A stretch of 35,980 nt of DNA from Clostridiales bacterium (lineage in GTDB: Bacteria > Bacillota > Clostridia > Peptostreptococcales > Acidaminobacteraceae). The notes under the pieces were generated by a model. That model ran no database searches. It was not told the origin of the DNA and saw only the letters and a program-made list of their open reading frames with translations. A program made the position numbers and the translations under genes. Positions within the stretch are counted from its first letter, which is position 1, and each line of letters starts with the position of its first letter. This document shows, one piece after another, positions 26,161 to 35,883 of this stretch. Where the stretch lies: the NCBI GenBank assembly GCA_030445805.1, contig JASUTA010000003.1:1-35980 (forward strand). Direction: 5' to 3'.

Positions 26161-27813
26161 ATGGGATTTAAGGAGATATTAGAGACGCTGGTACCGCTTT
26201 TTGGAGGCTTGGGACTTTTCCTTTATGGAATGACAGTCATGAGTGACGGGCTTGAAAAATCTGCCGGCGACAAACTTGAAAAGATCATTGAGAAACTTTC
26301 AGGCAATGTTTTCAAAGGCATTTTGGTCGGTACGGTTGTGACGGTTATCATACAGAGTTCTTCTGCGACGACGGTTATGGTTGTCGGATTTGTAAATGCC
26401 GGCATTATGACACTGACTCAGGCGATCGGCATTATTATGGGGGCCAATATCGGGACGACGATTACGGCACAAATGGTCTCCATTAAGTTGACGGCACTGG
26501 CACCGGTAGCGATTGCGATCGGAAGTTCCATCAAGCTTTTTGCAAAGCGTAACAATTATATGATTGTCGGCGAAATTATACTGGGTTTCGGGATGTTGTT
26601 CCTCGGGATGGACATTATGAAGGAAGCCATGGAACCGCTGAAATCGTTTGAGGGATTTACCGATATGATTACGGCGATCGGTTCCGGAACGATTATGGGG
26701 ACTGTGGAAGGTTTCTTTGTCGGTCTCGTTATTACGGCGATTGTCCAGAGTTCTTCTGCGACGACCGGTATGCTCGTTGCTCTTGCCATGGCAGGCTCTC
26801 TGCCGATTGAAGCCGCGTTTCCGATTCTCCTCGGAACCAATGTCGGTACTTGTGTTACGGCACTTCTTTCTTCACTCAGTGCCAATCGAACGGCAAAAAG
26901 AGCCGCAATGCTTCACTTGCTATTCAACGTAATCGGTACGGTTATTTTTGTGATTTTATTCAGCAAATTGACACTGTCTATCGTCACACAAATGTCGAGT
27001 GAACCGGCACGTCAGTTGGCAAATGCACATACTTTGTTCAATGTAGTGAATACGCTGATATTGGTACCGTTTTCCGGTCTGCTTGTCAAAGCGGTTTACT
27101 GGATTATTCCTAAAACGCTTCAGGAAGAGGCTGATGCGGCCGTTTATTACGGCGTCAAATACCTTGATGAACGGATCTTGTCCACACCCACTATTGCCAT
27201 GGGGCAAGTTGTCAAAGAAATTCTTCACATGGGAAATCTCGCGAAACTCTCATTTGATTCGGCCATGGAAGGCATTTATTTTGACGATTTAAAGGCGACG
27301 GAACGCACCTTTAAAGTTGAAAAAAACATCAACGTTTTGGAACGGGAGATCAGTGAGTATTTGATTAAACTTTCCAATACGTCTATTGATAATGATGATC
27401 GCCAGTTGATCGATGGGTTCTTCAGTACGATCAACGATATTGAACGGGTTGGGGATCATGCGGATAACATTGCAGAGCTCGCTCAATACAAAGTTGAAAA
27501 CGGCGTTCATTTTTCGGAAAAGGCTTCAACGGAGTTGAAACAAATGGCAGATCGCGTAACCGAGGGGTATATGCTCGCTCTGGAAGCGTTGAAAGAAGAC
27601 AATAAGTACAAAGCGAAAAAAGTAGTGGAAATAGAAGGGGTTATCGACGAAATGGAAAAATCGCTTCGTAAAAAACACATTGCCAGACTCAATGACGGGC
27701 GTTGCGAAACCAGTTCGGGTATTGTATTTCTCGATATGCTGAGCAATCTTGAACGTATTTCAGATCATGCGTCCAATATTGCCCTTGCAATTTTAGATGC
27801 AAAAACGCATTAA
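26161..27813 (+). CDS. Na/Pi cotransporter family protein with C-terminal PhoU domain
   Basis: Two inverted QSSSATT motifs (IIQSSSATTVM, IVQSSSATTGM); C-terminal PhoU-like helices (NDIERVGDHADNIAELAQ, SNLERISDHASNIALAIL). Confidence 0.93.
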   Translation: MGFKEILETLVPLFGGLGLFLYGMTVMSDGLEKSAGDKLEKIIEKLSGNVFKGILVGTVVTVIIQSSSATTVMVVGFVNAGIMTLTQAIGIIMGANIGTTITAQMVSIKLTALAPVAIAIGSSIKLFAKRNNYMIVGEIILGFGMLFLGMDIMKEAMEPLKSFEGFTDMITAIGSGTIMGTVEGFFVGLVITAIVQSSSATTGMLVALAMAGSLPIEAAFPILLGTNVGTCVTALLSSLSANRTAKRAAMLHLLFNVIGTVIFVILFSKLTLSIVTQMSSEPARQLANAHTLFNVVNTLILVPFSGLLVKAVYWIIPKTLQEEADAAVYYGVKYLDERILSTPTIAMGQVVKEILHMGNLAKLSFDSAMEGIYFDDLKATERTFKVEKNINVLEREISEYLIKLSNTSIDNDDRQLIDGFFSTINDIERVGDHADNIAELAQYKVENGVHFSEKASTELKQMADRVTEGYMLALEALKEDNKYKAKKVVEIEGVIDEMEKSLRKKHIARLNDGRCETSSGIVFLDMLSNLERISDHASNIALAILDAKTH

Positions 27814-27847
27814 TAAAAGGATTTAAAGATAAGGGAGGAATTTGCGC

Positions 27848-28795
27848 ATGGAAGAACTTTATGATGTGATTATCATAGGCGCCGGTCCGGCCGGACTTTC
27901 TGCGGGACTTTATGCGGCGCGCGCAAAATTGAAGACCTTGGTCATCGAACGAGACGCAGTCGGCGGTCAAATTACCGGGACGAGCGAAGTTGCCAATTAT
28001 CCGGGTGCTGTCCCAGAAGTAACGGGACCGCTACTCGCGAAACGTATGGCGGAACAATGCGATGCTTTCGGAGCAGAGCGCATCAAGGCCAATGTAAAAC
28101 AAATGTTTTTGGAAGATAAGGAAAAACGCATTGAAACAGAAGATGCCACTTATAAAGCGAAGAGTGTCATTCTTGCAATGGGTGCGTCCCCAAGAAAATT
28201 AGGTGTTCCGGGGGAAAAAGAATTGACGGGAAAAGGGGTCTCTTATTGTGCGACCTGTGATGCCGAGTTCTTTACGGATCTTGAAGTATATGTTTTCGGA
28301 GGCGGGGATACGGCACTGGAAGAAGCCGTATTTATTTCGAAGTTTGCAAGAAAAGTGACGATTGTCCATAGAAGGGATACCTTCAGGGCAGCGAAATCGC
28401 TGATTGAAAAAGCGTCTAAGAACCCTAAAATCGAATTTCTCTATGATTCCGGCGCAAAAGAAATTTTAGGCGACGGGATGGTTTCCGGCGTTATTCTTCA
28501 AAATTATAAAACCGGTGAAATTAAGGAAGTCTATGCAGATGAAGCCGACGGCCTTATGGGAATCTTTATGTTTGTCGGCTATTTGCCGCAGACAGAGCTG
28601 ATTAAGGGCAGTGTTTCTTTAAATGATGTCGGCTACATTGTTACAGATGATAAGATGCAAACGAATCTGAACGGCGTATTTGCCGCGGGAGATATTCGCG
28701 AAAAACCGCTCAGACAAGTGGTTACCGCAGTTTCCGACGGCGCCATTGCGGCGGTTCAGGCCGAAAAATACATCGAAGCGAATTTTGAAGATTAG
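27848..28795 (+). CDS. trxB: Thioredoxin-disulfide reductase
   Basis: [81 protein letters not shown]. Confidence 0.95.
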   Translation: MEELYDVIIIGAGPAGLSAGLYAARAKLKTLVIERDAVGGQITGTSEVANYPGAVPEVTGPLLAKRMAEQCDAFGAERIKANVKQMFLEDKEKRIETEDATYKAKSVILAMGASPRKLGVPGEKELTGKGVSYCATCDAEFFTDLEVYVFGGGDTALEEAVFISKFARKVTIVHRRDTFRAAKSLIEKASKNPKIEFLYDSGAKEILGDGMVSGVILQNYKTGEIKEVYADEADGLMGIFMFVGYLPQTELIKGSVSLNDVGYIVTDDKMQTNLNGVFAAGDIREKPLRQVVTAVSDGAIAAVQAEKYIEANFED

Positions 28796-28805
28796 GAGGA
28801 TGAAC

Positions 28806-29123
28806 ATGCTCGAACTCAACAAAGAAAATTTTGAACAGGAAGTTTTGAAAGCAGACGGGATTGTTATTGTTGATTATTGGGGCGAGGGCTGTTCGCCTTG
28901 TCAAGCGCTTATGCCTGATTTTGAAGCGCTTGCTCAAAGACGTGCCGCAGATGCCAAGTTCGGCAAACTCAATACCACTCAAGAAAGACGACTGGCATTG
29001 AGCCAACGCGTGCTCGGACTTCCGACAATTGTTCTTTATAAAAATGGTGCACGCGTCGCAGAGTGCACAAAAGAAAAAGCCAATCCTAAAGACATCGAAG
29101 CCATGCTTGACGCGAATCTTTAG
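28806..29123 (+). CDS. Thioredoxin family protein with GCSPC active site (glycine-reductase-associated type)
   Basis: IVIVDYWGEGCSPCQALMPDFEALAQR ... KLNTTQERRLALSQRVLGLPTIVLYKNG; AGGAGG SD. Confidence 0.88.
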   Translation: MLELNKENFEQEVLKADGIVIVDYWGEGCSPCQALMPDFEALAQRRAADAKFGKLNTTQERRLALSQRVLGLPTIVLYKNGARVAECTKEKANPKDIEAMLDANL

Positions 29124-29273
29124 TGAAATGACACAAATTTTTCATCAATATCCCTTTTATATCCGCATTGCTTCGGTAAAACTTTATAGATTTAATATAA
29201 TGATTATTTCGGCATAGTTTGGATATAATGGAGACGTAAGATAAACGGCTTTCATAAGGGAACAAGGGTGACG

Positions 29274-29343
29274 GAAAGAAAAAGTTACTTTTTCTTTCTA
29301 ATTAAAGAGGGTTTTTGAATTATGTGTAGAATATCCATAATTC
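29274..29343 (+). promoter_or_regulatory. Two perfect inverted repeats in the bmpA leader
   Basis: GAAAGAAAAAG TTA CTTTTTCTTTC (29274-29298) and GAATTATG tgtagaatatc CATAATTC (29317-29343). Confidence 0.6.
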
Positions 29344-29380
29344 GGGCAAAATTCTTAAAAGTTAAGAGGAGGAAACATTC

Positions 29381-30484
29381 ATGAGAAAAAGAGTGATTGC
29401 ACTTCTGATGGTTGTCATGGTCGTCGGCCTGATGATCGCCGGTTGTTCACAAGCGGCGGAAGCCACAAAGACGAAAGTCGGTATGGTAACCGATTCCGGA
29501 ACAATTGATGACAAGTCCTTCAACCAAGGTACTTGGGAAGGCATCAAGAAGTATGAATCAGACAATGGAACCATTGAAGCAACTTATCAACAACCGGATA
29601 ACGAAGCTGAGACAGATTATCTCAATGCGATTTCTGACCTTGTTGACAATGGTTATAACATCATCGTAACACCGGGCTACAAATTTGAAACAGCAATTTA
29701 CAAAGCCCAAGATCAATACACGGACACTAAGTTCATCTTGATCGACGGTGCACCGAATGATGGCGATTATTCAACAGACGCAGGCCCGACCTACAAAACA
29801 GGCGATAACACAGTCGCTATTTTCTTTAACGAACACGAAGCAGGTTTCCTTGTAGGTGTTGCAGCAGCATTATCTACAGAAACAGGAAAACTCGGTTTCA
29901 TCGGTGGTATGGAAATTCCGGCCGTTCAAAAATTCGGATGGGGCTATCTTGCAGGCGTTAAATATGCAAATGATACATTCGGATCAAATGCAGAAGTTGT
30001 TGACTATGTCTATGAAGGATCATTCAACAACGTTGCAGGCGGACAACAATTGGCTTCAGGTATGTATGACAAAGGCATCGACATTATCTTCCACGCAGCA
30101 GGCGGGGTTGGCGTCGGCGTCTTCTCAGAAGCAATTGAAAGAGCTACAAACGGTGAAAACGTATGGGTTATCGGTGTTGACTCTGACCAATACGAACAAG
30201 GTAAACTTTCACAAGACAGTGATCGTTCTGTAACATTGACTTCTGCAAGAAAAGGTGTTGATGTAGCCGCTTACGATTATATCGAAGCAGCTCTGAACGG
30301 TTCATTCCCGGGTGGACAAACCATTACCTTGTCACTGGCTGATGGCGCAGTTGGACTTCCAGAAGAAAATCCGAACTTAAGTGCGGACGTTCTTGCTAAA
30401 GTTGATGAAGCAAAACAAGCTGTATTAGACGGCAAAGTTATTGTTCCTTCAACTCAGGAAGAAATTGATGCATTCTTGAAATAA
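29381..30484 (+). CDS. BMP family ABC transporter substrate-binding lipoprotein (nucleoside-type)
   Basis: Lipobox MIAGCSQA; KVGMVTDSGTIDDKSFNQGTWEGIKKYESD; GVDSDQYEQGKLSQDSDRSVTLTSARKGVDVAAYDYI. Confidence 0.93.
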   Translation: MRKRVIALLMVVMVVGLMIAGCSQAAEATKTKVGMVTDSGTIDDKSFNQGTWEGIKKYESDNGTIEATYQQPDNEAETDYLNAISDLVDNGYNIIVTPGYKFETAIYKAQDQYTDTKFILIDGAPNDGDYSTDAGPTYKTGDNTVAIFFNEHEAGFLVGVAAALSTETGKLGFIGGMEIPAVQKFGWGYLAGVKYANDTFGSNAEVVDYVYEGSFNNVAGGQQLASGMYDKGIDIIFHAAGGVGVGVFSEAIERATNGENVWVIGVDSDQYEQGKLSQDSDRSVTLTSARKGVDVAAYDYIEAALNGSFPGGQTITLSLADGAVGLPEENPNLSADVLAKVDEAKQAVLDGKVIVPSTQEEIDAFLK

Positions 30485-30500
30485 GCGTCGCTGAAGATAA

Positions 30501-30535
30501 GGATTACCGAGTCCTCTCGGTAGTCCTTTCTCTTT
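30501..30535 (+). terminator. Hairpin/attenuating terminator between the BMP gene and the ABC ATPase
   Basis: GGATTACCGAG TCCT CTCGGTAGTCC (11 bp, one G-U) followed by TTTCTCTTT. Confidence 0.75.
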
Positions 30536-30620
30536 ATATGAAGTGATTTGTTTCCTTAAGACAAGCTCCATTTTTTATGTCAGCGTTTATTACGAAATAA
30601 GTCAAGGTTAGGGTGGGATC

Positions 30621-32150
30621 ATGGAGTACACAATTGAAATGCTGGGCATTCGAAAAGAGTTTCCCGGAATTGTTGCGAACGACAATGTGACGCTTCAAGT
30701 GAAAAGCGGTGAAATCCACGCTTTACTCGGAGAAAACGGTGCGGGAAAATCAACACTGATGTCAATTCTTTTCGGTATGTATCAACCGGAAGCCGGAAGC
30801 ATCAAAGTCAATGGAAAAGAAGTGACCATTTCAAATCCGAACGTGGCAAATGAGCTCGGAATAGGAATGGTGCATCAACATTTTAAACTCGTCGAAGTAT
30901 TCACGGTCACAGAAAATATCATTCTCGGTATGGAGCCGACCAAAGGCATCGTACTGGATAAACAAATTGCGGCAAAACGCATTCAGGAACTGTCTGATCA
31001 ATACGGACTCATGGTAGATCCGGATGCATTAATACAGGATATATCAGTGGGTATGCAACAACGCGTTGAGATATTGAAAATGCTTTATCGCAATGCGGAT
31101 ATCCTTATTTTTGACGAACCGACTGCAGTTTTAACCCCTCAAGAAATCGAAGAATTAATGCATATCATGGAGCGATTGAAAGCAGAAGGCAAATCAATCA
31201 TTCTGATCACGCATAAATTGAAAGAAATTAAAGCGGTTGCAGACCGTTGCACCATTTTAAGAAAAGGAAAATACATCGCTACGGTGGACGTTGCACCGAC
31301 GCCTGAACATGAAATGGCCAGACTTATGGTCGGCCGTGAGGTCAACTTTAAAGTCGAAAAAGGGCCTGCTCATCCGGGTGCTGTCGTTTTGGAAGTTGAA
31401 GGTCTTGAAGTCAGTGATAATCGAAAACTCAAAGCTGTCAAAGGTTTGAATCTCGAGGTCAAGGCCGGGGAAATTTTCGGAATTGCCGGTATTGACGGAA
31501 ACGGTCAAGCCGAACTGGTTGAAGCGATTACCGGTCTTAGACCGATCAATGCCGGTAAAGTCATGTTGGGTGGAAATGATATTACACATATGAGCATCCG
31601 AAATAAGACGGAAAAGGGAATTGGGTATATTCCGGAAGATCGTCATAAATTCGGTTTGGTACTGGACTACACACTTGCTGAAAATTTGGTCTTGCAAAAT
31701 TATTATTTGCCGCCTTTTTCTAAGAACGGCATTCTTAATCACGATGAAATTGAAAAATATGCAGAACGTCTGATTGACGAATTTGACGTCAGATCGGGAC
31801 AAGGACCTTCTACGCCTGCGCGAAGCATGTCAGGCGGGAACCAACAAAAGGCGATCATCGCACGTGAAGTCGATCGTTCGCCGGCACTGCTCATTGCGTC
31901 TCAACCGACGCGTGGCCTGGACGTTGGAGCTATTGAATACATTCATAAGCGTTTGATTGCGGAAAGAGATAAGGGCAAAGCCGTTCTTTTGATTTCATTT
32001 GAACTGGATGAAATTTTAAATGTTTCCGATCGAATCGGCGTTATTTACGAAGGACAAATCGTTAATGTATCGGATGCGGATAAAACCAACGAGAATGAGT
32101 TAGGTCTCTTAATGGCGGGTTCTAAGAAGGGAGGAGAGGCGAATGCATAA
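30621..32150 (+). CDS. Nucleoside-type ABC transporter ATP-binding protein (two ABC domains)
   Basis: GENGAGKSTLMSILFGMYQPEAG; ISVGMQQRVEILKMLYRNADILIFDEPTAVLTPQE; second half SGGNQQKAIIAREV. Confidence 0.94.
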   Translation: MEYTIEMLGIRKEFPGIVANDNVTLQVKSGEIHALLGENGAGKSTLMSILFGMYQPEAGSIKVNGKEVTISNPNVANELGIGMVHQHFKLVEVFTVTENIILGMEPTKGIVLDKQIAAKRIQELSDQYGLMVDPDALIQDISVGMQQRVEILKMLYRNADILIFDEPTAVLTPQEIEELMHIMERLKAEGKSIILITHKLKEIKAVADRCTILRKGKYIATVDVAPTPEHEMARLMVGREVNFKVEKGPAHPGAVVLEVEGLEVSDNRKLKAVKGLNLEVKAGEIFGIAGIDGNGQAELVEAITGLRPINAGKVMLGGNDITHMSIRNKTEKGIGYIPEDRHKFGLVLDYTLAENLVLQNYYLPPFSKNGILNHDEIEKYAERLIDEFDVRSGQGPSTPARSMSGGNQQKAIIAREVDRSPALLIASQPTRGLDVGAIEYIHKRLIAERDKGKAVLLISFELDEILNVSDRIGVIYEGQIVNVSDADKTNENELGLLMAGSKKGGEANA

Positions 32151-33243
32151 GCTGAAAGCTTTTTTGAGTGACGACAAAAACCAAAATCGCTTGATTCCTT
32201 TTCTTTCAATCATCTTGGGTTTTCTCGTCGGAGCCATTATCATGGTTATTTCAGGCTACAATCCTCTGGCGGCGTATTCTAAATTGCTTCAGGGAGCCGG
32301 ATTATACGGTAATTTGAGACGTTTCGGCGAAACGCTTGTTTTGATGACACCACTGACTTTGACCGGACTTGCAGTTGCCTTTGGGATGCGTACGGGGCTG
32401 TTTAATATCGGAGCTTCCGGACAAATGCTTATGGGCGGCTTTGCGGCGATCGCAGTCGGATTGCTCGTTGATTTGCCAAAGGTGATTCACTTACCGCTTG
32501 CGGTTTTGGTTGCCGTTGCGGCTGGTGCTTTATGGGGTATGCTTCCGGGCATCTTGAAGTCCAAGTTCAACATTCACGAAGTTGTCTCGACGATTATGAT
32601 GAACTGGATTGCCGTTTGGACGGTTTACTACTTTGTTCCGACTTATATGATGGGAAAATACAATACCGAGTCTGCCGCTATTCCGGACACGGCGAGTTTG
32701 AGATTTGAGTGGCTGACGAATTTGTTCAACGGGTCATCCATCAATTTTGGATTGCTTTTGGCTCTCGCATCGGCTCTTCTGATTTGGTGGGTTCTTGAAA
32801 AGACGACGTTCGGCTATGAGCTTAAAGCCGTTGGTTTTAATCGTGATGCGGCAAAATATGCCGGAATTAAAGTCAATCGAAATGTTGTTTTGTCCATGAT
32901 GATTTCAGGAGCACTCGCAGGTCTTGCGGGCGCCACTTTCTATATCGGCTATACGGATAACATTAAAATCGGAGAGCTCCCAAGCCTTGGATTTGATGGG
33001 ATTGCTGTTGCACTACTCGGGTTGAATACACCGCTCGGCGTCGTGCTCTCCGCTTTACTCTTTGGTATTATGAATGCCGGTAAAGGGTTTATGCAAGCGG
33101 CAACCGGTGTTCCGAATGAACTCGTTCAAATCATTATTGCCGTCATTATTTTCTTTGCGGCTGCAACGCAACTCATCAAGCGCTGGCTGCGCTATTTTGC
33201 ACGAAACGAGAAGAAGGAAAAAGCAAATGGAGGTGAGGCATAA
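32143..33243 (+). CDS. Nucleoside-type ABC transporter permease 1
   Basis: AFGMRTGLFNIGASGQMLMGGFAAIAVG; FNIHEVVSTIMMNWIAVW; overlaps the ATPase stop. Confidence 0.92.
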   Translation: MHKLKAFLSDDKNQNRLIPFLSIILGFLVGAIIMVISGYNPLAAYSKLLQGAGLYGNLRRFGETLVLMTPLTLTGLAVAFGMRTGLFNIGASGQMLMGGFAAIAVGLLVDLPKVIHLPLAVLVAVAAGALWGMLPGILKSKFNIHEVVSTIMMNWIAVWTVYYFVPTYMMGKYNTESAAIPDTASLRFEWLTNLFNGSSINFGLLLALASALLIWWVLEKTTFGYELKAVGFNRDAAKYAGIKVNRNVVLSMMISGALAGLAGATFYIGYTDNIKIGELPSLGFDGIAVALLGLNTPLGVVLSALLFGIMNAGKGFMQAATGVPNELVQIIIAVIIFFAAATQLIKRWLRYFARNEKKEKANGGEA

Positions 33244-34193
33244 TGTGGAATTTGGTAATGAGTATTATACCGCTTTCATTGGCTTACACGGCACCGCTTC
33301 TGATTATTGCACTCGGCGGCCTTTACAGTGAAAGAAGCGGCGTTGTCAATATCGGTTTGGAAGGCATGATGGGTATCGGCGCTTTTGCGGCGGCTTTGTT
33401 CACAGTTTCCATGCAGGGAACGCTCGGTGGTGCGACCATATGGCTCGCACTGGTTGTCGCGACTTTGGCAGGTGTTGCCCTTTCATTTTTCCATGCTTTT
33501 GCCAGCGTGTCTCTGAATGCGGATCAAGTCATCAGTGGTACGGCTGTCAATATGTTCTCGGCTGCGCTGACGGTCTACCTTGCCAGATGGATTACGGGAA
33601 GCGCCAACGTCCAAATCAAACGGTTCTTTATTAAGACGGATGTGCCGTTCTTAAGCAAGATTCCGATTATCGGACCACTGCTTTTCGGAAATGCCTACAT
33701 CACAACGTATCTGGTGCTTGCGATCATTGTCTTGAGCTGGTTCTTGCTTTATAGAACGCGTTTTGGGCTTCGGCTGAGAGCTTGCGGCGAAAACCCGCAC
33801 TCTGCGGATTCTATGGGAATCAACGTAAAAAATATGCGCTATACAGGTGTTTTGATTTCAGGTGCTTTGGCCGGATTAGGCGGCGGGATCGTTATTATGA
33901 CCTATGCCAAAGAGTTTTCACAACTCACTTACAACGGTTTGGGCTTCTTGGCTTTGGCAGCACTCATTTTTGGTAAGTGGAAACCATGGGGCATTCTCGG
34001 CTCATCTCTGTTCTTCGGAACGGCAATGACGGTTGCCAATATGTCCATTATTGTGCCCGCACTTAAGAACGTACCGAATATATTCCTCAATACATTCCCT
34101 TACGTCATCACGCTCGTGGCACTGGTTCTCTTCTCCAGTTCGTCGGCGGGACCGAAGGCGTCCGGTGAACCTTACGATGTGAGTAAACGTTAA
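33243..34193 (+). CDS. Nucleoside-type ABC transporter permease 2
   Basis: LGGLYSERSGVVNIGLEGMMGIGAFAAALF; LNADQVISGTAVNMFSAALTVYLAR; LRACGENPHSADSMGINVKNMRYTGVLISGALAGLGGG. Confidence 0.92.
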   Translation: MWNLVMSIIPLSLAYTAPLLIIALGGLYSERSGVVNIGLEGMMGIGAFAAALFTVSMQGTLGGATIWLALVVATLAGVALSFFHAFASVSLNADQVISGTAVNMFSAALTVYLARWITGSANVQIKRFFIKTDVPFLSKIPIIGPLLFGNAYITTYLVLAIIVLSWFLLYRTRFGLRLRACGENPHSADSMGINVKNMRYTGVLISGALAGLGGGIVIMTYAKEFSQLTYNGLGFLALAALIFGKWKPWGILGSSLFFGTAMTVANMSIIVPALKNVPNIFLNTFPYVITLVALVLFSSSSAGPKASGEPYDVSKR

Positions 34194-34204
34194 AAAATCA
34201 ATTT

Positions 34205-34231
34205 CCGAGCCGATTCCGGCTCGGTTTTTTT
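34205..34231 (+). terminator. Intrinsic terminator after the nucleoside ABC operon
   Basis: CCGAGCC gattcc GGCTCGG followed by TTTTTTT. Confidence 0.93.
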
Positions 34232-34325
34232 ATGCCGATTTTTCGACTATCATTTTCAATCTGAGTTTGATATAATAATAAAGTGCTTATATGGAATGGT
34301 CTTTGGGGTGAGATGGGATTTTGCT

Positions 34326-35750
34326 ATGAAAATGAATTTTAATTTAAATCTGGTCCAAACACAAAAGCTCATTATGACGCCGGAATTGAAGCAGGCTATT
34401 GAAATTTTGCAGTTCAATTCTCTTGAACTCAATGCGTTTATCAACGAAGAGCTTTTGAATAATCCCGTTTTGGAAAAATCCAGTCAAACGGCATCGGAGG
34501 ATGCCCCCGAAAAGTCGGAGTCGGATTCTGATGAAGAATACGAGTACGATCTCGACAAGGGTGATCGGGACAATTTTGACTGGGAAGAATTCGTCAATTC
34601 ATTTGATGATCCTAAGGGAACCGGAGCGCCCGCTTACGATCCGGATTCTGAAATGAATTACGATAATTTCATTGCCGATGAGGAGTCGCTAAAGGACTAC
34701 CTCATGATGCAATTAAAATTTTTAAAACAGGATGACGAAATCATAAGTATTTGCGAATATATCATAGAAAACATTGATGACAACGGCTATCTTCAAATGC
34801 GAAATGAAGAGGCGATGACGTTGTTTCATCGGAGCAGTGAGGACATTGAACAACTGGTGCGTCTCATTCAGACGTTTGACCCGCCCGGTGTCGGTGCACG
34901 CTCCATTCAGGAATGTTTGCTGATCCAGCTGTATCAACAGGGCTATGAAGACAGTCTGGAAGAAAGATTGGTCCTTGACCATCTGGAAGAATTGGGTGAA
35001 AAGCGATTTGCACAAATTGCAAAAACGCTTGGTGAAACGGCTGAACGCGTTCAAGCGGCGTATGATTACATAAGGACGCTCGAACCGAAACCAGGACGTT
35101 CTTTCAGTTCTCTCCGCGATGTTCGGTACATCGTTCCTGATGTCTATGTGGAAAAAATTAAGAATGAATATGTGGTCATCGTCAATGATGCGGCGGCGCC
35201 CAGACTTCAAATTAACGGGTTTTACAAGAGTATGATGAATCAAATTTCGCGCGATAGCCTGACGACGGAGTATCTTTCGCGAAACTTACAATCGGCACTT
35301 CGTATTATTAAGAGCATTGAACAAAGGCGCAATACCATCTATAGGGTGTGTAAAGCCATTGTCGAATACCAATATGAATTCTTTGAAAAGGGCTTGCTTT
35401 ATTTAAAGCCACTTAATCTCAAAGACATCGCCGATGAAATAGAAGTTCACGAATCAACCGTGAGTCGTGCCGTCAACGGAAAGTACATTCAATGCCCCAA
35501 CGGATTATTTGAGATCAAGTACTTTTTCCAAAGCGGTGTCAAAGGCAGTAGCGGAGAAGGCGTTTCTTCGGAAAGTGTCAAATCAATTATGAAAGACATG
35601 ATTGATAAGGAGGATTCGAAAAAACCGATCAGCGATCAGGCGATTGCCGATGCACTTGAAGCCAATGGCATCAACATTTCAAGGAGAACCGTGGCGAAAT
35701 ATCGAGATGAACTCAACATTCCTTCTTCTTCAAAACGCAAGCGATTTTAA
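34326..35750 (+). CDS. rpoN: RNA polymerase sigma-54 factor
   Basis: MKMNFNLNLVQTQKLIMTPELKQAIEILQFNSLELNAFI (region I); HESTVSRAVNGKYIQCPNGLFEIKYFF; RpoN box ISRRTVAKYRDELNIPSSSKRKR. Confidence 0.95.
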   Translation: MKMNFNLNLVQTQKLIMTPELKQAIEILQFNSLELNAFINEELLNNPVLEKSSQTASEDAPEKSESDSDEEYEYDLDKGDRDNFDWEEFVNSFDDPKGTGAPAYDPDSEMNYDNFIADEESLKDYLMMQLKFLKQDDEIISICEYIIENIDDNGYLQMRNEEAMTLFHRSSEDIEQLVRLIQTFDPPGVGARSIQECLLIQLYQQGYEDSLEERLVLDHLEELGEKRFAQIAKTLGETAERVQAAYDYIRTLEPKPGRSFSSLRDVRYIVPDVYVEKIKNEYVVIVNDAAAPRLQINGFYKSMMNQISRDSLTTEYLSRNLQSALRIIKSIEQRRNTIYRVCKAIVEYQYEFFEKGLLYLKPLNLKDIADEIEVHESTVSRAVNGKYIQCPNGLFEIKYFFQSGVKGSSGEGVSSESVKSIMKDMIDKEDSKKPISDQAIADALEANGINISRRTVAKYRDELNIPSSSKRKRF

Positions 35751-35883
35751 AGCTTTTATTCGGTCTTATGTTTCACCATATGACTTGCTGCTAAATGTTT
35801 TAACGGTTATATGTTTTACAAAAGCATTCACGTCACATCTAAATTACATTTGAACAAAATTCAAACCAAAAACCTGATGCCTC

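Noticed and set aside
28806-29123. Selenocysteine in the thioredoxin active site
   Set aside because: Active-site codons are TGT (Cys) in both positions; no in-frame TGA.
31257-31802. 181-aa minus ORF inside the ABC ATPase
   Set aside because: Antisense to conserved ABC coding sequence; product has no recognisable domain.
34722-35243. 173-aa minus ORF inside rpoN
   Set aside because: Antisense shadow of the sigma-54 core-binding region.
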